Assembly: GCA_002633005.1 (NCBI GenBank)
Contig: NMRA01000647.1
Span: forward strand, 14,977-78,976
DNA length: 64,000 nucleotides
Source of the DNA: Phoronis australis
Lineage: Eukaryota; Phoronida; Phoronidae
Direction: 5' to 3'
Part shown: positions 1-11,576 of the stretch, one piece after another
Layout: the number at the start of each line of letters is the position of its first letter
How positions within the stretch are numbered: the first letter of the stretch is position 1
Notes under the pieces: model-generated
What the model was told of the DNA's origin: nothing
Database searches by the model: none
The model's input: only the letters and a program-made list of their open reading frames with translations
Translations under genes and position numbers: made by a program

Positions 1-659
1 CCCCCTCGCCATTGCGAATTGTATGGTGCCGTAGTCATGCCACTCGCAGTCTGTCCTTCAACCTTTCGCCATCAATTTTGCGACCGTTCCCGTCGTCAAA
101 TGCCAAGTCTAATTTTATTCCTCCCCCGAAAATCCTAGCACGCAATGTAATTAAGAAACATATTCGACACAAAAGCACAACCTTGACAAAAACCTGCGAG
201 GAAATCAAGCCATGAGTGCAGGTTCAGCGGTCAGTGGTAGCATATGCAGGGGTAACCCCGCGGACATTTAATGACTCAATAACCGCAGTCCAACCGAGTC
301 CAACCTAGGCCAGTCTGAGGGTGAGTCACAACCCAACCGAGTTCAGAACGCGTCCGGGCGAAGCCTGACCTCACTCCGGTTGAAGGTCACCCGAGGCCTG
401 ACTGAGGCTGAAGTTCGTTCGATAGGACGTTGGATTCGATCAGCACTGTACACTCACTCTAGCCACAGGCAAAGGAGCATTTCAAAAGAATACCAACATT
501 ACACTGTATATTTTTTATGTTTACCATTGGTCTTCAAGCCCAATATGAATATCTTTCTATAAAAAACTGAGGGCAACTCATGGACAAAAGCTATTGTCTG
601 CATAGAGCATCCGGGGAGCTAGGGCATTGGCTTGTTAGAAGCAGGCAATCAAATGCTGT
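1..659. other. No gene recognised
   Basis: No family, splice-supported exon or RNA gene was recognised here. Positions 270-420 hold imperfect repeats of a motif like ccgagtccaacc, which keeps short reading frames open without suggesting coding. Confidence 0.5.
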
Positions 660-1083
660 GCCATATGGTTGTAGCACCCTTTGTACTCTGACGCCACCAC
701 AACCATCGTCAGCAACTGGCCAAACTTGTTCAGAACACTGGTGACGTACTGCATCATTCCCTGACAATCACCGTAGACTTACTTGAGGATATGAAATGTC
801 CACAACAAAATATTTGGAGCGTAGCACAGATATCAAGCACCCCCTATCAAAGAAACCTATGTGAAAAGAACACAGACTAAACTTTCGCCTCCTTCACTCT
901 GATGCGTGTTTGGAACGGATGCTGTGATTGTAGTGGGTATTGGGGGAGGGTGAAAGTCCACCTCGCCCTTGACGTTCCTGTACGAATTTGTTTCGCTGAA
1001 TACACAAACAAATAACTGGTCCAATTCATGTTTGGTGCTGAGGTAACATCATCTGATGGTAACACTTCCACAACTTCTGCCAC
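660..1083 (-). pseudogene. Degraded transposase-like gene fragment (copy F, N-terminal and middle parts)
   Basis: On the minus strand, 1083-877 resembles the N-terminal exon of the transposase-like gene at 6163-11185: a Trp-Phe-x-Pro-type stretch followed by a degraded version of the IPNML block. About 790-660 then matches its middle exon, with MQYVT, VLN, FGQLLT and VVVASE all recognisable. Stop codons and missing sequence break both parts, and the intervening exon with the first catalytic Asp is absent. The same arrangement recurs at 3850-4210. It is a relic, identified by comparison with the intact copy in this window. Confidence 0.6.
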
Positions 1084-2348
1084 CCTTCCAGAACAAGGGA
1101 TTCGTCTGATTGCAGTTTGTGTACTGGAGTAAAGACAGGTTGGGACGAATGCGATATGGACGTAATAATTTCTTTCAGTGTTGCCATCTGGTTAGACACA
1201 GTCATATTCCGACTTTTCCAGCATCTTTTCTTTAATACAATTCATTATACTAGGCCATCTAAGGGAATGTATTCAATTCAGTGACAAGCTCAGCTATGAA
1301 ACACAGGACTCTTCACCCTTTTTGACATAATATTCCTTATATCTAAAGTTTGTAGACCAGCAGTATGCACATATGCCTAAAAGTTCCTCCTACTCCTCAG
1401 GGTCGGTGTACTGCTGCACCTCCGGAATAGGGGCAGTGAAGTTTGGCTCGAAGAGGTGATCTTTCCCGAACAACACTTCAGATTGTTGGTTTAGGCGTTG
1501 AATCTGTCTGGAATTGAGGCACGATGTCAATCGGCCCGACCTCCAGCCACACGAAGAGGCTCCTTCCGATGGTTCCAGTGCACAACGAATGCGGTGAACT
1601 ACACCTGAAACACACGGTAGATTTGACAACATGGAAAGATGTGTTTTCCATGAAATCACAATTCATCACTGCACCGCTAAAAAGAGCAACGTTAACCTTG
1701 CACTTATTCTATACCGGATGTCCCACAGAGATATGCATATTTTGTCCTGATAGAAGGTACAAAAATTAAGAGAAATCTGTCTCCATTAAGAGGTCTGCAA
1801 TGATGTAATGCCACATCTTTGAGATGACACATCGTTTTATCAGTGGGCATAGAGTTCCTTCAGTGAATTTGTACCCCTGCAACACCTATATTTCTTCAGC
1901 TGTACACTGTTCATAGTCACCAGTTTAGTATAGACATACTGTGTGATCCCTTGTGGATCCTGGAGGGCAGTTAGAAAAAGTTAACATTTCATGATTAAAG
2001 TGCAAGCTAATGAAAACAACTGATGAAAAACGACAACTTCAGACAACTAGCTCACTTAGAAACTGCAGTCCACTCGCAAACAGGATTGTGATGGCAATTC
2101 TTATACCAGACTCACAAAGTGGGGAGTTTTCAGTGAATAGAGGGCTATATATTAAGCGCGGAGTATTGGATTTGTGCTCGACTGCATGGACAGAGACTCC
2201 ACACTGATACAGGCTTTCTCTCGGTGGCATTTAGCAGCCTTTTGCTCTATCATTGTGTATCATACTTCGGCACGTGCAACGGGTGGTATACTAGAGGGCA
2301 GAGTTTGTGCGGCTCGACCTTTGGCGCTGCAGTTACCAGTAAGTCAGA
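727..2348. repeat. 1.6-kb direct repeat, left copy
   Basis: This segment matches 3858-5494 in the same orientation at an offset of about 3,131 to 3,146 bases, with scattered substitutions and small indels. The similarity stops just after the shared ttaccagtaagt at its right end. It carries remnants of the transposase-like family. The divergence is far larger than between the N-joined copies elsewhere in the window, so this looks like an old genomic duplication. Confidence 0.75.
1390..1669 (-). pseudogene. C-terminal exon remnant of the transposase-like gene (copy F)
   Basis: The minus strand encodes a stretch matching the penultimate exon of the intact copy (6541-6829): RQIQRLNQQSEVLFGKDH, then EPNF, AP and a DPEE end. 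The counterpart reads RRVQRLNKQAEVLFGKEH with EPNF and AP. The N-terminal part of the exon is split between two reading frames (1390-1659 and 1478-1669), so a frameshift has broken it. No functional product is expected. Confidence 0.7.
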
Positions 2349-3857
2349 TCTTTTGTCTTCTTTCAAGAAAATTAACGGAATTGATTTGATGTTGATGTTA
2401 GCCAGCGGCATGTTCAAGTTGCAAAATATCTGGCCGTCACGTACACGGCTCGAAATTGGCTGGTTCAGGCATCTGATGGCACTGACAGACTTGGTAGGCG
2501 AAGACGTCTGACTGCGGTTTCTCGACATCTTTATCAACAGGTATAGAAGCCTGGACTATTCCGTTATGGTGGCAGCTTGAACAAACCTCATCCAGTCGAT
2601 TTTTTTGAGCCGAGCTGCTTTCAGGAGATTCACGACCAAAAGAATCTGTCAAACAAAGTATGGTCCCACTTAGACTCGGGACTTTTACAGAGAGTTCCGA
2701 GTAGTCGTGGTCGTTCAAGAGGGCTGCGGTGCTTGCATTCCGCTTGACCTATTGTCAGGAGTTAACATAACCCCAACAATAAGGGAGAACAACACCGGAA
2801 ATTTAAGTTTCATCTCATTGGCAATGATGGTTTAGTCAAACTGGAATAACGTGTCATAAGAGTTTTTTTTTTTCTTGCAATTGAGAAATACATCCATGCT
2901 TTGAGCCAGTTATGGATTCGGCTATAGCATCATTTTCCTTCATACGTTGTTCTGTAATGGCATATTTGAGTTCTTCATACTTCAAAATACTAGAAGCTCT
3001 TTCAACAACCTTCTTTTCAGACGAAGATGCACTTGTAGATTTCGAGAAGTGTTCAGTGCTAAATCACTGCAAATGTTCTCATCAGCTGGTCCGCGTTTCT
3101 GTACTTCTTGAACAGCTGATGCTGGCTGGAGCTCAATAAGTTTGCGACGGGTTTCTCTGCGCTGGTCACCTCTCACTTCAGATCTGGCCGAGGGTAGAGT
3201 TGGGCTCTCCACCGCACAACGTTTGGGTCTGTACAACTTCTGAGTTCGTTTAATTTTTTATTTGAAATGAGTCACTTTGGTGTGAATCGTCTGTAAGAGT
3301 CTTCCACAATTTATGCAGATAATCCCCTCAAAAATATTGACACCACCATACAATGCTAAATGTTTCAATAACAGAAAAACGTCCCTTGGTGAGTGAACAG
3401 TTGCAGACACAGCAAGATCGAGTCTGAGTCTTCACAGGTGTATTAGCCTACTTGACATGCCTTGATCACCTGAAAAGTTTGAACTGTATCTTAATAACTT
3501 ATCAAACACAAGCACAGTCTTCAGCCTCTGGCTCACACAAACACTATCTGACATGATATTAGACAAAGTAACAATTGATCACATCAAAAACCTAAAAACA
3601 CTCTGGCGAAGTTGTAGCGAAGGCTGTAATGACAGAAGTCAATAAAAAGGCAAGGCTAATCAGCTTGGCACCACAGGCGCTTACCACGGTATTTTTTTAA
3701 ACATAGGGCTACCCAACACGCTCGCGCTTGAACTTGGCTTACTAGCCAGCTTGGCGCCGTTCCCAGATCCAACTATGACGACTTAGAAAGTTCACAATTT
3801 CGAACTTTCTACAACTAACGTGAACATAATACGTCTGAAATCAGTAAGTTAGATTCA
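2349..3857. other. Spacer between the two 1.6-kb repeats, no recognised gene
   Basis: Two open frames lie on the minus strand (2437-2718, 93 codons; 2982-3236, 84 codons). Neither shows a domain I recognise or a convincing pair of splice sites. The first has two Cys pairs (CSSC and CQC) that might be chance. I see no RNA gene or repeat structure. Confidence 0.4.
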
Positions 3858-4210
3858 CTTGTTCAGAACACTGGTGACGTACTGGATCTTTCCCTAACAA
3901 TCACCGTATATTTTCTTGGGGATATGAAATGTCGACAACAAAATATTTGGAGCGTAGCACAGATGTCAAGAACCCCCTGTCAAGGAAATCTATGTGAAAA
4001 GAACACTAAACTTTCGCCTCCTTCACTCTGACGCATGGTACAAAACAACATGTTTGGAACAGATGCTGTGATTCTTAGTGGGTATTGGTGGAGGGTGAAA
4101 GTCCACCTCACCCTTGACGTTCCTGTACGAATTTGTTTCACCGAATACCCGTACAAATCACTGGTCCAATTCATATTTGGTGCTGAGGTAACATCATCTG
4201 ATGGCAACAC
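3850..4210 (-). pseudogene. Degraded transposase-like gene fragment (copy E, N-terminal and middle parts)
   Basis: 4210-3980 on the minus strand carries a recognisable W-x-F-x-x-x-x-x-P stretch and SVPNML, the counterpart of SIPNML in the intact copy. Immediately downstream, 3960-3850 matches the GDGKGTMQYVTTVLNE exon with several substitutions and stops. It is the homologue of the relic at 660-1083 within the right-hand 1.6-kb repeat. Confidence 0.6.
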
Positions 4211-5494
4211 TTCCCAAAACTTCTACCACCCTTCCATAACAAGCGATTCTTCTGTTGGCAGTTCGTCTACTGGAGTAAAGACGGGTTGGGACGAATACGA
4301 TGTGGACGGAAGAATGTCTTTCAATGCTGCCATCTGGTTAGACGCAGGCATATTCAGACTTTTCCAGCATCTCCTCTTTAATACAAATTATTATACTAGG
4401 CCATCTAAGGGAATGTATTCAATTCAATGACAACCTCAGTTATGAAACAAAGGACTCATCGCCCTTTTTGACATAATATTCCTTATATCTAAAGTTTAGA
4501 CCAGCAGTACGCACATTCTAAGCCTAAAAGTTACTCCTACTCCTCAGGGTCGGTGTACTGCTGCATGTCCGGAATAGGGGCAGTGAAGTTTGGCTCGAAG
4601 AGGTGATCTTTCCCGAACAACACCTCAGATTGCTGGTTTAGGCGTTGAATCTGTCTGGAATTGAGGCACGATGTCAATCGGCCCCGACCTCCAGCCACAC
4701 GAAGAGACTCCTTCTGTTGGTTCCAGTGCACAGCGAATGCGGTGAAGTACACCTGAAACACGGTAGATTTGACAACATAGAAAGATATGTTTTCCATGAA
4801 ATCAAAATTCATCACTTCACAGCTAAAAAGAGCAACGTTAACCTTGTACTTATTCTATTCCAGATGTCCCACAGAGATATGCATATTTTGTCCTGATAGA
4901 AGGTACAAAAATTAAAAGAAATCGGTCTCCATTAAGAGGTCTGCAATGATGTAATGCCACATCTTTGAGATGACACATCGTTTTATCAGTGGGCATAGAG
5001 TTCCTTCAGTGAATTTGTACCCCTGCAACACCTATATTTCTTCAGCTGTACACTGTTCATAGTCACCAGTTTAGTATAGACATACTGTGTGATGCCTTGT
5101 GGATCCTGGATGGCAGTTAGAAAAAGCTAACATTTCATGATTAAAGTGCAAGCTAATGAAAACAACTGATGAAAAACGACAACTTCAGACAACTAGCTCA
5201 CTTAGAAACTGCAGTCCACTCGCAAACAGGATTGTGATGGCAATTCTTAAACCAGACTCACAAAGTGGGGAGTTTTCAGTGAATAGAGGGCTATATATTA
5301 AGCGCGGGGTATTGGATTTGTGCTCGACTGCATGGACAGAGACTCCACACTGATACAGGCTTTCTCTAGGTGGCATTTAGCAGCCTTGTGCTCTATCTCT
5401 GTGTATTGTACTTCGGCACGTGCAACGGGTGGTAGACTAGAGTGCAGAGTTTGTGCGGCTCGACCTTTGGCGCTGCAGTTACCAGTAAGTATGG
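3858..5494. repeat. 1.6-kb direct repeat, right copy
   Basis: Right-hand partner of 727-2348. Similarity ends after ttaccagtaagt, where a piggyBac transposase fragment begins on the opposite side of the junction. The two copies still align through most of their length, including a nearly unchanged block at 5026-5360 versus 1880-2214. Confidence 0.75.
4537..4815 (-). pseudogene. C-terminal exon remnant of the transposase-like gene (copy E)
   Basis: This 92-codon open stretch matches exon 8 of the intact copy: FAVHWN (FAVQWN in the intact copy), then AGGRGRLTSC, QRLNQQSEVLFGKDH and EPNFTAPIP. It is less broken than its partner at 1390-1669, but the preceding exons are missing or out of order, so it cannot belong to a working gene. 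Confidence 0.7.
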
Positions 5495-5498
5495 GTAC

Positions 5499-5714
5499 CT
5501 AATACAAGTTGGTGCACATGTTGAGAAGGTCAATGCCGCCCATAAACTTATTGTACTCCTCTATGATCTTCGGTCTGTTGATTTCTACATACTGCTTGTC
5601 CTTATTCCAGCGTCGAGGTTTGGTTACCGGTTCCACACCAATGTATGATGAAATTAAGGACACTACTTTATCATCGTGCCAGCGCACACAAACAACATTG
5701 GTCTTCTCCTCCAT
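5499..5714 (-). pseudogene. piggyBac transposase fragment
   Basis: The 71-codon minus-strand frame reads like the catalytic region of piggyBac-type transposases (DDE_Tnp_1_7). It has a WHDDKVVSLISSYIGVEPV strand, then a basic RRWNKDK segment and PKIIEEYNKFMGGIDLLNM. The FMGGID block with its Asp matches the conserved motif that carries the third catalytic acidic residue in this family. Only this central piece is present; no N-terminal half, terminal Cys-rich domain or terminal inverted repeats were found. It directly abuts the right edge of a 1.6-kb repeat. Confidence 0.85.
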
Positions 5715-5759
5715 ACTGTCATTTTAATCACGGCTGTCTATGTTATCATTACTCGTTTC

Positions 5760-6205
5760 ACTGTACTTTTGTACTTTGGACACAGAAACAGCATTGATCA
5801 TGTCACTTAAAGAGTTACGTCATTCGTGTCGACTGCTCGTTTACTACAAACGATGGCTGGGAATAGGTTCCTAATAGCAGGGGCAAGGCTAATCAGGATG
5901 GCAGAACTGTGAGAGTGCCAGCTATACTGCTGCAGCTTTCTATCTGACAAGGCTTCCTCCTCCTGTTTGTCCTCGTCACTAGTTTCGTCACGCTGGCCAC
6001 AAAGGCCATAGCAATAGCTACAGAACAGTCGCTCCGAAAGCAAGATATAATTCGAGTGTGCCCCACAAACTAGCCTCAGGAAGGAGCCGTATCCCCACTT
6101 TACAAGGAAAGTGTCTGGAGGTGCGGGACAGTTTCGATTTGGACATCTTACCCTGGCTTCCATTAGCCCAGCAGGTCTCCATAGGAAGAGGAAAGTGAAG
6201 CATGT
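5760..6205 (-). pseudogene. N-terminal fragment of the transposase-like gene (copy D)
   Basis: The minus strand encodes FLFLWRPAGLMEARVRCPN, CPAPPD, GYGSF, LVCG and LLSERLFCSYCYG. This is the Cys-rich zinc-ribbon-like part of the family, followed by an acidic linker and the HSHSSAILISLAPAIRN segment. It starts abruptly inside the exon, overlapping the last exon of the intact copy (6163-6332) in another frame, and lacks everything downstream. A truncated duplicate. Confidence 0.75.
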
Positions 6206-9200
6206 GACTGATTTATGGCTTCGATGGGGTCTTTTTCATCGCCGTCCTCAGTTTCGATGCCCTCATCTTCAGAGCTGTCCACTTCATCACCCTCCTCGTC
6301 CTCCTCTTCCTCGCGCGACTGCTCTTCTTCAGCTGTAAAATATTGCTCGTAACATTATGAAAGTATTTTGTATATATGACTGAGTATTGGTGCAAGTTCT
6401 GTCTTTAACACTGCAGTCAACTAGCACTGTATCAACTTAATGTTATTTTCAATTCAGTAGCCAATAAATAAACGCGACGTATTCAAGCAGTTAAAAGTGG
6501 CGAATGTTGCTCAGTCAACGAATGATGCAACACGACTAACCCTTTTCAATGTAGAAATGAGTGGCACTGAAGTCACTGGCTTGACAGTACGCATATTCGA
6601 TGCCGAGCAGCTCCTCCTCTGACGGGTCATCGTTCTTCTGCTGAATAGGCATGGGTGCGTAGAAGTTGGGCTCGAGGACATGCTCCTTCCCAAAAAGAAC
6701 CTCAGCCTGCTTGTTTAACCGCTGAACACGACGTGGATCTACGCACGACGTGCCACTGTCTCGACCTCCAGCTACAGCCTGCTCTGCCATCCTGCTGTTC
6801 CACTGAACGGCGAAAGACAAGAGATAAACCTGAAATGTAGGAGAGGTACATCAGTAGATCTATTATATAAAAAACAGTAGATACTGTATGCAAAGATACC
6901 TTACGCATTTAGGTTTGAATCATACTGACAATATTGTAATAGCAAAACCAATGGCGCATGAACCTGGAACGGCTGAACACCACACAGCTTAGAGGGGATG
7001 GTATTGTAGAGATGGGCGTGTAATCCCTCCAGGGAATTACTGCCACGGCGACATCTGTACTTGTTGAGCCGAGTACCATTGACGGTGACTACTTTGGGCG
7101 TCACGTACAGATGAATGCCATGTGGATGTTGGAGAGAGAGAAAACAAATTCATTCAATCAAACGGATGCAGCTAAAGTGTGTAAATGCAGACATAGCCCA
7201 CACGTGCATAGATCATTCTTTGAAAGAGCAGTTCCGCATGAAACATTTGCGCAAAATGTTACCTGCATACATCCAAGATGTTTGGAAGCAGTCATCCAGT
7301 GGTAATCCACTGCCTCACTCGACTTAAACAGATGGATGCCGTCGATGTCAAGCCCAGCAGGACCCTTAAACTCCTCCAGAATCGCCTCGATTTCACATGC
7401 CGTTTCCTATAACAATTTCTAGCATTGTTAAAACTGGTCTTCAATGGTCATGTTTCAAGTATAAGCAAGCCATGAATAATGTAAAAGTTAGATGTGCAAA
7501 AGACATTAAAATTATAAATTACTTGACTCAATTTCATATTCTTCAGCACTAACCTCTACACCACGTGTGATACGACGAACGTATGACTTCAGCAGATAGG
7601 GTTTCAAATGGCTCATGACTTCAGAGTCGCTAAGTTCTGAGAGGTCTTTGTTGCTGTTCCGAACAGCCCTAATCAACTCCACCATGTCGTCTTTGTTATA
7701 GGCAAGCACAGCCCCAGCGAGAGCACTCATAAATGAGCCGTACTTGGCATGAGTTTGTTTTATGATGACAGCGTCCCATCTGTGAAGCCAGTGTCTAACG
7801 TCGAGACGAATAGCCATCCCTTCGTCCACCCACTCCGAAAACAGTCTGGCCAGAAATGAAGACCCTTTGTCACTGTAAATGTACGAGTTCACATTAATTA
7901 AGAAATGCAGCTTATTATCAGGCACATGCCACGTAAACTTAAATAATAACAAGGATTATAGATTAAAATGCATTCTACAAGCCACCTGCAGCAGTTGTTG
8001 TCAGTGTAGAGCACTTTTGGACTAGTCGCATTGGCCCGCTTGTAACGTGCAACTAGACCCTTGGCCATCCTGGCATAGCAGTCTTCTGATTCTGAGGCCA
8101 CTACCACGGTCGTCAAAATTTGGCCCAGCTCATTCAGCACGGTCGTTACGTACTGCATCGTACCTTTCCCGTCACCACGAATTTTCTTGAGCACCTGCAA
8201 TTAACATGAAGTGGTCATATAATTGAATAAAAGGTGTGTACAAACAAAAAACTGATAACAGCATCAGTAATTACTAAAATGCCACAAGTGGTGATCCATT
8301 TTGCTGAAAAGAAACGTACTCGCTTAGTCCCGTCAATGCAGAGAATTTCGCCAGTGACGCTCGTGACAGATGCTCTGTAGGCGGGTATTCTCTCCATTTC
8401 CATCAACAGGTGAGCTCGTCGTAGGAAGCGTGAACCCGGCAGAGGAGCTTGTGGCAGAGGAGGCGTATAAAATCCTGCAGGCCTGATGTATTGCAAGATG
8501 CCCTCTTTCGACGTGTGTGTCGTGTAAAGAAGCGTCTGGTAGAGGTCTCTTCTTTGAATGTACCACTCGTCGTGGCCTCGCTTCAGCAACCTGGACGAAC
8601 ATATGATTCGCTCGTAAGTTAGAGACAAAGTTATACCACACATGTTCATAGTTCTGAGTACAAGGGAACAAACAATTCTATCACGCTATCAAAGGTTAAA
8701 GCTTTTCCGTTCGAAATGGAAACATGTAAAACATTAATAAGCACATTAATTACTGAACAAGTTAAGTGTGTGTAGAATAATTACAACATACTTTAAATAC
8801 TGTCATTTCTATCACGGGTGCCTTCGTACTTTCGTCATTGAAACTGCTTTGATCCTGTCACTCAGCATGGTTACGACATCCTTGTCAACAGCTCTCTTGC
8901 TGCATACGATGGCTGGTAAGAGGTTCCGAATGGCAGGGGCGAGGCTCATCAGGATTGCAGAACTTTGCGAGTGCCAGCTGTACTGCTGCTGCTTTGTACC
9001 TGACGAGGCTTCTCCCTCCTCATCACTTGACTCCTCATGCTGGCCACGAAGGCCATAGCAAAAGCTGCAGAACAGTCGCTCTGACAACAAGATGTAGTTG
9101 GAGTGTGTCCCGCAAACTAGCCTCGGAAATGATCCGTATCCCCGCTTAACAAGATAAGTGTCTGGAGGCGCAGGACAGTTACGATTGGGACATTTCACCC

Positions 9201-11185
9201 TGGCTTCCAATAGTCCTACAGGTCTCCACAGGAAGACTGGTGTCGTGAAGAAGCCCAGCATGTTAGGAATGGACGACTTGATGGATGTGGGGATGGGAGG
9301 GGGGTGAAACCACATCTTGTCTTTGAAAGTTCTGCGAAACAATGTTTCCCCTTTAGCGTTTTTGTATGCTTTAGGCGGACCGAACAAGCCGTATTCTTCA
9401 CTCTCCTTCATCCACCTGACGTTGTTTCGTGCTGGGGAAGCCGCATCCTCCCACTGCTTCTGCCAACCTTCCAATGTAACAGAGCTGGTCACCTCGGGGA
9501 TGGGAGTAGTTGGCCCTTTGTCTTTGTCTTCAGGAGCTGGCACACTGGTAATACACGGAGCGACAGGTGCTTCTGACTGTTCCAGTATGTTTTCTATGAA
9601 GAAAAAATAACGGCATCACATGCACAGTTCAACACTCAAGAATTGAGCAATATTAGGATTTGTTGTATTAGTTTTTTATCACAAGAGGTTATCATATCTT
9701 GGTTACAAAACAGCCCGTGCTCAGTTAAGGAAGTGTAGCAGCATACTCATACAAACCTACCGTAATCGCTAACGTGAATGTAAAAAGCTAATGATATCCA
9801 TATCGACGTTACAAATACGAACATTAGGGAATTAATTCACCCACATTCAAAACGAAGTTGACAACTAGCTTCCAAGATGACGATAGGTTACACCATACCT
9901 GCCAGTGACAACAGTTAAGTGTGTGTAGAATAATTACAACATACTTTAAATACTGTCAATTCTATCACGGGTGTCTATGTTATCATTACTCGTCACACTG
10001 TACCTTTGTACTTTTGACATTGAAACAGCATTGATCCGGTCACTCAAAAGGGTTACGACATCCTTGTCAAGTGCTCTCTTGCTGCAAACAATGGCTGGGA
10101 AGAGGTTCCTAATAGCTGGGGCAAGTCTAATCAGGATGGCAGAACTGTGTGAGTGCCAGCTGTACTGCTGCTGCTTTCTATCTGACCAGGCTTCTTACTC
10201 CTCATCACTGGACTCATCACGCTGGCCATGAAGGCCATAGCAAAAGCTGCAGAACAGTCGCTCTGAAACCAAGACGTAATTAGAGTGCGTCCCGCAAACT
10301 AGCCTCGGGAATGAACCGTATCCCCGCTTAACAAGGTATGTGTCTGGAGGCGCAGGACAGTTTCTATTGGGACATCTCACCCTGGCTTCCATTAGTCCAA
10401 CAGGTCTCCACAGGAAGACTGGTGTGGTGAAGAAGCCCAGCATATTGGGAAATGGTGACTTATCGACGTCGGGATAGGAGGGGGATGAAACCACTTCTTG
10501 TCTCTGAATGTTCTGCATTATAAAGTCTCCCCTGTGACATTTTTTTATCTTTAAGCAGACCAAAGAAGCCGTATACTTCACTGTCCTTCATCCATCTGAT
10601 GTTGTGTCTTGCTCTGGAAGCTGCATTCTCCCACTGTTTCTGCCAACCTTCCAAAGTAACGCAGCTGGTCTCCTCGGAGATGGGAGCAGTTGCCACTTTG
10701 TCTATAAGTTCAAGAGTTGGCACACTGGTTATACAAGTTGCAACAGGTACTTCCGACTGAGTATGTTTTCTATAGAGAAAAAATAGCAGCATCATATGCA
10801 CAATTCAACACTCAATGTTTACATAATAGGAGGATTTGTGATATCACTTTTTATCACAATATTATGACAAGAGTTTATCATAACTTGGTCATACAACAGC
10901 ACGTGCTCAGTTGAGAAAGTGTAGCAGTATACTCATAGAAACATAATGTTAATCGCTAACGTGAATGTAAAATGCTAATGATGTCCACATCGATGTTACA
11001 AATACGAACATTAGGGAATTAATCCACCCACACTCAAAATGAAGTTGACAATTAGCTTTCAAGATGACGATAGGTTAGATAATAGCTGCAAGTGATAAGA
11101 GCTCACTGTCTTGCACGTGGTTTTCGTCGAACTCGTCGGGAGGGGGCATGCTGACCGTGGCACTTGGTGATCTTTTTTCAGCCAT
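6163..11185 (-). CDS. DUF6729-like, DDE-type transposase-like protein (best copy, about 803 aa, 9 exons)
   Basis: Proposed exons, in transcript order: 11185-11107, 9593-8830, 8610-8320, 8194-7986, 7872-7554, 7406-7263, 7110-6964, 6829-6541, 6332-6163. All phases agree and there is no internal stop. Exon 2 carries a zinc-ribbon-like pattern (CPNRNC, later CG and CSFC). Exons 3-7 form an RNase-H-like core: LCIDGTKR, YTDNNCC, LDVRHWLHRW and RGSNSLEGLHAHL, plausibly supplying a D-D-E triad. The tail is very acidic. This matches a large family of animal proteins resembling cut-and-paste transposases. Whether it is mobile or domesticated is unknown; no terminal inverted repeats were identified. Splice sites for exons 2 (donor), 3 and 7 (acceptors) are weak, and exon 7 has AT in place of AG. 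Confidence 0.65.
8768..11095. repeat. Tandem duplication of the exon-2 unit (8768-9917 and 9918-11095)
   Basis: Both units start with gtgtgtagaataattacaac and a tract like atactttaaatactgtca, run through an exon-2 copy, and end with aagatgacgataggtta followed by a short diverged tail. The left unit ends at about 9917 where the next begins. Sequence containing exon 1 follows only the right unit. This is an unequal tandem duplication that left one start exon and two copies of exon 2. Confidence 0.7.
9990..10769 (-). pseudogene. Broken duplicate of exon 2 (copy B)
   Basis: This segment aligns with the intact exon 2 (8830-9593): LEGWQKQWE, RWMKDSE, FFTTPVFLWRPVGLMEARV, CPNRNCPAPPD. It is disabled by a small deletion just after its acceptor, a frameshift between the two halves near 10500, and a stop codon (TAA) replacing a Gly codon in the acidic linker at about 10194-10196. 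It lies between exon 1 and the intact exon 2, so a working transcript would have to skip it. Confidence 0.75.
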
Positions 11186-11562
11186 TTCTAAACAGAAGTA
11201 TTCGTAATTGACTAATCAATGGTCTTTAAGACTCACGCATTCAATGTGTGTGTGTGTTGATTTTAACATTTCTTGACACGACAGTCACTCTTTGATCATT
11301 CAGTGCCATACTGAAATACAGAATATACCAGGACGTTCACAGTTTTTGTTCTAAACCTCTACATCACGGGTAATTCGCCGAATGAACAACTTCAGCTGAT
11401 ATAACTTTAAACGACTCATCCCTTCGCAGTTGCTCAGTTCTGAGAAGTTTTTGTTTCCATTCCATCCGGCCCTGATCAGTTCAGACATGTCGTCTCTGTT
11501 GTAAGCAAGCAGTGCCCCAGCAAGAGCACTCATGAATAATACTTGGCATAAGTCTGCTTGAT

Positions 11563-11576
11563 AACAACGGCATCCC
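11563..11576. repeat. Target-site duplication of the LINE, left copy
   Basis: The 14 bases aacaacggcatccc are repeated exactly at 12836-12849. Removing the insertion and one copy restores continuity with exon 5 of the transposase-like family. Confidence 0.9.

Noticed and set aside
4035-4430. 131-codon plus-strand open frame
   Set aside because: It lies antisense to a transposase-like relic and has no domain or splice support. The left repeat copy breaks the same frame.
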